In this document: positions 6,122-8,424 of the stretch, in pieces | Position numbering within the stretch: position 1 is the stretch's first letter | Layout of the letters: the number at the start of each line of letters is the position of its first letter | Origin: Deltaproteobacteria bacterium | Lineage (GTDB): Bacteria; Desulfobacterota; DSM-4660; Desulfatiglandales; HGW-15 | NCBI GenBank assembly: GCA_016932235.1 | Contig: JAFGDF010000101.1 | Span: 1 to 8,424 of the forward strand | DNA length: 8,424 bases | Reading direction: 5' to 3' | The notes under the pieces: model-generated | The model's database searches: none | What the model was told of the DNA's origin: nothing | The model's input: the letters and a program-made list of their open reading frames with translations, nothing else | Translations under genes and position numbers: made by a program

Positions 6122-6487
6122 CTATATCCTCCTCTTGCAGCCTCTTTTTCCGAAGCCCCCTCTGCAACGCCCCATACCCTTAATGCCAGAACCTCCGCCT
6201 GTATATGCCCTGAGTATCTCAATCAGGTCATCGGTTAAGTCTTCTTGATAATACACGCGCCTGTTGAAAGATTGCTGTTGGAAAAGGTCATATTGCCGCC
6301 TTTTCTCTTTATCTCCAAGCACCTGATAGGCCTCATTGATCTCCTTCATGCGCCCTTCACAATTGGGATCATTCCTGTTTCTGTCCGGATGATATTCCAT
6401 CACCAGCTTTCGATAGGCCTTTCTAACCTCGTCACCTGTAGATTCCCTTGAAATCCCCATGAGCTGATAATAATCTTTCATAGTCAA
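6122..6487 (-). CDS. Short J-domain (DnaJ-like) cochaperone with basic Gly/Cys tail
   Basis: J-domain proteins stimulate the ATPase of Hsp70/DnaK. The N-terminal 70 residues are a complete J domain (DYYQLMGI, the HPD motif at 33-35, then INEAYQVLGD). There is no Gly/Phe region with zinc fingers and no DnaJ C-terminal substrate domain. Instead, after about residue 95, there is a tail of Gly, Arg and Lys (TGGGSGIKGMGRCRGGFG, then KRGCKRRI) with Cys108 and Cys117. It is therefore a specialised, not general, cochaperone. AGGAGGT (6496-6502) lies 8 nt before a TTG at 6487 and 14 nt before the ATG at 6481. I prefer the TTG (121 residues); the ATG product would be two residues shorter. A longer frame to 6529 overlaps the FmdB-like gene and is rejected. 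The ribosome binding site begins right after the FmdB-like stop, suggesting coupled translation. Confidence 0.88.
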   Translation of the reverse strand: MTMKDYYQLMGISRESTGDEVRKAYRKLVMEYHPDRNRNDPNCEGRMKEINEAYQVLGDKEKRRQYDLFQQQSFNRRVYYQEDLTDDLIEILRAYTGGGSGIKGMGRCRGGFGKRGCKRRI

Positions 6488-6495
6488 AGTGATCC

Positions 6496-6502
6496 ACCTC
6501 CT
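6496..6502 (-). promoter_or_regulatory. Shine-Dalgarno site deciding the J-protein start
   Basis: AGGAGGT on the minus strand starts 1 nt after the stop codon of the FmdB-like gene. It is 8 nt from a TTG at 6487 and 14 nt from the ATG at 6481, so the TTG is the better spaced start. Confidence 0.5.
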
Positions 6503-6503
6503 A

Positions 6504-6746
6504 CTATTCCCGCCTGCAAGTCCCTCCATCTGAGCAAGGCGGCGTTTCGCAGCGTTCCTCCCGGCCGCAGCATGTTCTTCCAGACACGCGTCCGTGTGAC
6601 TGTAATGTAAACGATGAAGCTGAGAGTATCCTGTCCATTTTACTGCTGCCGCATTGCCTGCATTTTATCTGTTCGTCATTGCCTGTTCCCAATAGATATT
6701 CCGACACGGCGCCGCAAGATCCGCATCGGTATTCATAGATCGGCAT
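6504..6746 (-). CDS. FmdB-family zinc-ribbon protein with Cys-rich tail
   Basis: The 80-residue product begins MPIYEYRCGSCG, the signature of the FmdB regulatory-type zinc ribbon. Cys8, Cys11, Cys29 and Cys32 (CRQCG) form one zinc site. After a linker rich in Ser, a second group of cysteines follows: Cys59, Cys60, Cys66, Cys71 and Cys77 (TCCGREERCETPPCSDGG). I recall such a TCCGRxERC...PPC tail from other anaerobes, so it is probably conserved; it might bind metal or an Fe-S cluster. FmdB was named from methanogen formylmethanofuran dehydrogenase clusters, and the role of the family is unproven. The ATG at 6746 has AAGGAGG 6 nt upstream (6753-6759). It lies 42 nt after the methyltransferase gene and 16 nt before the J-protein gene. 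Confidence 0.92.
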   Translation of the reverse strand: MPIYEYRCGSCGAVSEYLLGTGNDEQIKCRQCGSSKMDRILSASSFTLQSHGRVSGRTCCGREERCETPPCSDGGTCRRE

Positions 6747-6788
6747 GCCAATCCTCCTTTTAACTCCTTAAAAAGAAATGGAACCTGA

Positions 6789-7421
6789 TCACGCTTTCCT
6801 TCCGCGTATTACAACGAAAGATCCTTTACCGTGACCAGGTTTGACCAGTTCTTCTTCACCCGTTTCAGCCAAGGTTCCAAAAATTGTCTGGTTGAAACTA
6901 ATGTCCTTAAAGCCTGCTTGATTCATGCATTTAACAAGTTCGTCGACTGAGAAAAAGGTTGCCTCCTTATAGAACACGTTTTCTTCACGCCGTTTTATGT
7001 AAGTTTTACCTATTTTACTTTGGCGATCTATAAAACCAATAATGAGAATACCCCCGTCGGAGAGGACCCGGTAGGCCTCAAGAAATGCCTTGCCGATGTC
7101 ATCAATGAAGCATACGGTTGTTACCATTAAAACAAAATCAAACTGTGCATCATCAAAGGGGAGTTTCTCGGCTACCCCATCAAAAACCCTGATTCCCCTT
7201 TTTTGAGCAATTTGCCTCATGCGTTTTGAAGGGTCAACACCGCTTTTGATCCCTAAAGGTCCCGCAAATCGGCCTGTACCTACGCCGATTTCAAGACCAT
7301 GGCCTTTTTCGGGAATCATGGCTTTTACAGCCCTCAACTCGGCTTCATAGACCCAACGATTTTTCTCGAACCACCCGTCATATTTCTCAGGATATTTTTC
7401 AAAAGGGTATATTTTTGGCAC
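6789..7421 (-). CDS. Class I SAM-dependent methyltransferase
   Basis: The 210-residue protein has the Methyltransf_11-type fold. Motif I is LEIGVGTGRFA at 43-53, which binds SAM. GVDPS at 61-65 carries the acidic residue (Asp63) that holds the ribose. The stretch AEKLPFDDAQFDFVLMVTT is motif II to III, and a RVLSDGGILIIGF strand follows at about 118-130. No membrane segment is seen. The substrate is not identifiable. The N-terminal PFEKYPEKYDGWFEKNRW is conserved in a subset of small-molecule methyltransferases as I remember them. The start is GTG at 7421, the only start codon between the upstream in-frame stop and the methyltransferase core; its ribosome binding sequence is weak (GAGGTG about 15 nt upstream), so expression may depend on coupling to the DUF89 gene 49 nt away. 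Confidence 0.85.
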   Translation of the reverse strand: MPKIYPFEKYPEKYDGWFEKNRWVYEAELRAVKAMIPEKGHGLEIGVGTGRFAGPLGIKSGVDPSKRMRQIAQKRGIRVFDGVAEKLPFDDAQFDFVLMVTTVCFIDDIGKAFLEAYRVLSDGGILIIGFIDRQSKIGKTYIKRREENVFYKEATFFSVDELVKCMNQAGFKDISFNQTIFGTLAETGEEELVKPGHGKGSFVVIRGRKA

Positions 7422-7470
7422 TGATCGCTTTATGACACCTCATGGACTACACGATGATATGACCTGTCTT

Positions 7471-8325
7471 TTAGTTTTCAATAATTCCTTCTCCTTTTAA
7501 CACAATATCACCCTCATCAACGCCTATATCATTGGCAATGACATGACACTTGGCCTTTAATAAATAGAATATGGGACGTCTTTCTCCTGATAGCGCCTCA
7601 TAGTTGCCCTGTCCTTTACTTATTATGAATTTTGAATTGTGATAAGCCTTCTTAAATTCCGCGCTGCATGTCTTAAGGACAGTCCCGGGGGCATCCGTGC
7701 CTGATGATAATATGGTTGCAACCTTATCAATGCCTGCCTGTACAGCATCTTCATAGGTGGCGTCATTTATGATAGGCGCATCCCTTACCGCATATACTAC
7801 CGGCTTCTTTATCTCCTCTATCAATATCCTGTCAAAGACACATTCCCCGGCATTATCTCCAAGATACAGGATCTCACTGGCCTCACCCAGCAACACTTTG
7901 AATAGATCATAGTCGCATATGGCAAAATCCTTATCAAAAATCTCCTCTATATTTCCTTCCAGATCGAAATCCCGATTTGCGCCAAAGTCTATTATGTTTC
8001 CGGCAATCGCAACCCTGATCGCAGCAAGAAGCCTGTCACCGGAGCTTTCAACCCGCCTTTTCAAAGATGGATATAATGAAATAGCCTTCTTGGTACTCTC
8101 GCTTTTTATCTCTTTGTATGGATCACGATTTCCAATAACCTTATTTATTTTATGATAGATCATCCTCCCGCATTCAGGAGGACTGCTTTCAAGCGGGATA
8201 TCCCTCAGCGTCATCCCCACTTCATCCAATACCGCTTTAATCTCCTTTTCATCGTCCGTTACTATCCTCGCAGCCCGGAGCGCCTGAGACATGAAACATG
8301 GAAGACAGTCAAGATATGTCTTCAT
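7471..8325 (-). CDS. DUF89/ARMT1-like metal-dependent phosphatase (damage-control phosphatase)
   Basis: The 284-residue protein is a stand-alone prokaryotic DUF89 member. It begins with the CxxC-bearing signature DCLPCFMSQALRA (Cys7, Cys10), which marks the archaeal/bacterial subfamily. Catalytic motifs follow: GNIIDFG at 109-115, GDNAGE at 156-161 (Asp157, Asn158, expected metal ligands), NDAT at 187-190 and KGQGNYE at 237-243. DUF89 proteins are Co/Ni/Mn-type metal-dependent phosphatases that remove damaged or surplus phosphometabolites; some eukaryotic members act on 4'-phosphopantetheine. Substrates of this subfamily are not established. The ATG at 8325 lies 12 nt after the stop of the zinc-ribbon gene and has no strong Shine-Dalgarno, which suggests translational coupling to that gene. 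No signal peptide is present. Confidence 0.93.
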   Translation of the reverse strand: MKTYLDCLPCFMSQALRAARIVTDDEKEIKAVLDEVGMTLRDIPLESSPPECGRMIYHKINKVIGNRDPYKEIKSESTKKAISLYPSLKRRVESSGDRLLAAIRVAIAGNIIDFGANRDFDLEGNIEEIFDKDFAICDYDLFKVLLGEASEILYLGDNAGECVFDRILIEEIKKPVVYAVRDAPIINDATYEDAVQAGIDKVATILSSGTDAPGTVLKTCSAEFKKAYHNSKFIISKGQGNYEALSGERRPIFYLLKAKCHVIANDIGVDEGDIVLKGEGIIEN

Positions 8326-8337
8326 TTTACAGAATTA

Positions 8338-8424
8338 TTATTCCCTTGTCATAGCGGATCCGCACTTGGGGCATTGCTGCCTATAGCATGGAGTACCCAC
8401 CTGGTGCGGCGCCTTTTCGCCGCA
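8338..8424 (-). CDS. Small zinc-ribbon protein, 3' end (partial)
   Basis: From the window edge the minus strand is open for 28 codons to a TAA at 8338-8340. The residues include CGEKAPHQVGTPCYRQQC and then PKCGSAMTRE, so the visible cysteines are C1, C13, C18 and C21. This is a zinc-ribbon or rubredoxin-like knuckle: a CG half (Cys just outside the window), a GxPC element, and a CPKCG half. Such tails occur on small proteins in anaerobes next to NifX-like, MinD-like and DUF89 genes. The N-terminal part is outside the window, so whether it is a free small protein or the end of a larger one is not visible. It is the first gene of the visible minus-strand array and ends 12 nt before the DUF89 start. 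Confidence 0.65.
   Translation of the reverse strand, partial: CGEKAPHQVGTPCYRQQCPKCGSAMTRE

Noticed and set aside
6488..6529. Longer start for the J protein (to 6529)
   Set aside because: It overlaps the FmdB-like coding sequence and the added residues are unlike a J-domain N-terminus; the ribosome binding site lies inside it.

Overview
The window looks like chromosome from an anaerobic, probably Gram-negative bacterium. It holds a DUF5320-type Gly/aromatic protein, an FmdB-type zinc ribbon with a Cys-rich tail, a DUF89 phosphatase, a 2[4Fe-4S] ferredoxin, a CoA-disulfide-reductase-like flavoprotein and a DHPS-like metallo-beta-lactamase. From general knowledge this mix fits Desulfobacterota (sulfate reducers, syntrophs) or Nitrospirota. 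No rRNA or marker gene is present, so the lineage is inference. No tRNA, rRNA, CRISPR array, insertion sequence or phage gene was seen. Every internal ORF appears intact, and the two end genes are cut by the window.

Layout: the left 1.2 kb is on the plus strand. It holds the 3' end of a DUF5320-like gene (1-213), a 141-nt intergenic stretch with two inverted repeats, and a gene for a membrane-anchored or exported metallo-beta-lactamase-fold hydrolase (355-1170). Everything right of that is on the minus strand and converges on the hydrolase gene with an 8-bp overlap. In minus-strand transcription order (right to left) it runs: 3' end of a zinc-ribbon protein (8338-8424), DUF89/ARMT1-like phosphatase, SAM methyltransferase, FmdB-like zinc ribbon, J-domain protein, FAD/NAD(P) disulfide oxidoreductase, ferredoxin, ZIP metal transporter, moaA, dCMP deaminase-type zinc enzyme, HD-domain phosphohydrolase. 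Gaps are 12 to 70 nt except 111 nt between the transporter and moaA. The likely arrangement is one long operon, or two operons divided at 3602-3712. No gene-free stretch exceeds 141 nt.

Working together: the right-hand block is rich in thiol and metal chemistry (zinc ribbons, CxxC pairs, an Fe-S ferredoxin, a Cys-dependent flavoprotein, a divalent-metal transporter), which suggests metal and redox maintenance plus metabolite repair. The left-hand minus block combines the first enzyme of molybdopterin synthesis with two nucleotide enzymes. No wholly new system is evident. The points most worth a second look are the FmdB/J-protein pair, the DUF89 and CoA-disulfide-reductase-like pairing, the deaminase/HD pair, the terminator-like hairpin facing the antisense direction of the left-hand hydrolase gene, and the hairpin around the ferredoxin ribosome binding site. 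Several start codons are non-ATG (TTG or GTG) and were chosen from Shine-Dalgarno spacing.
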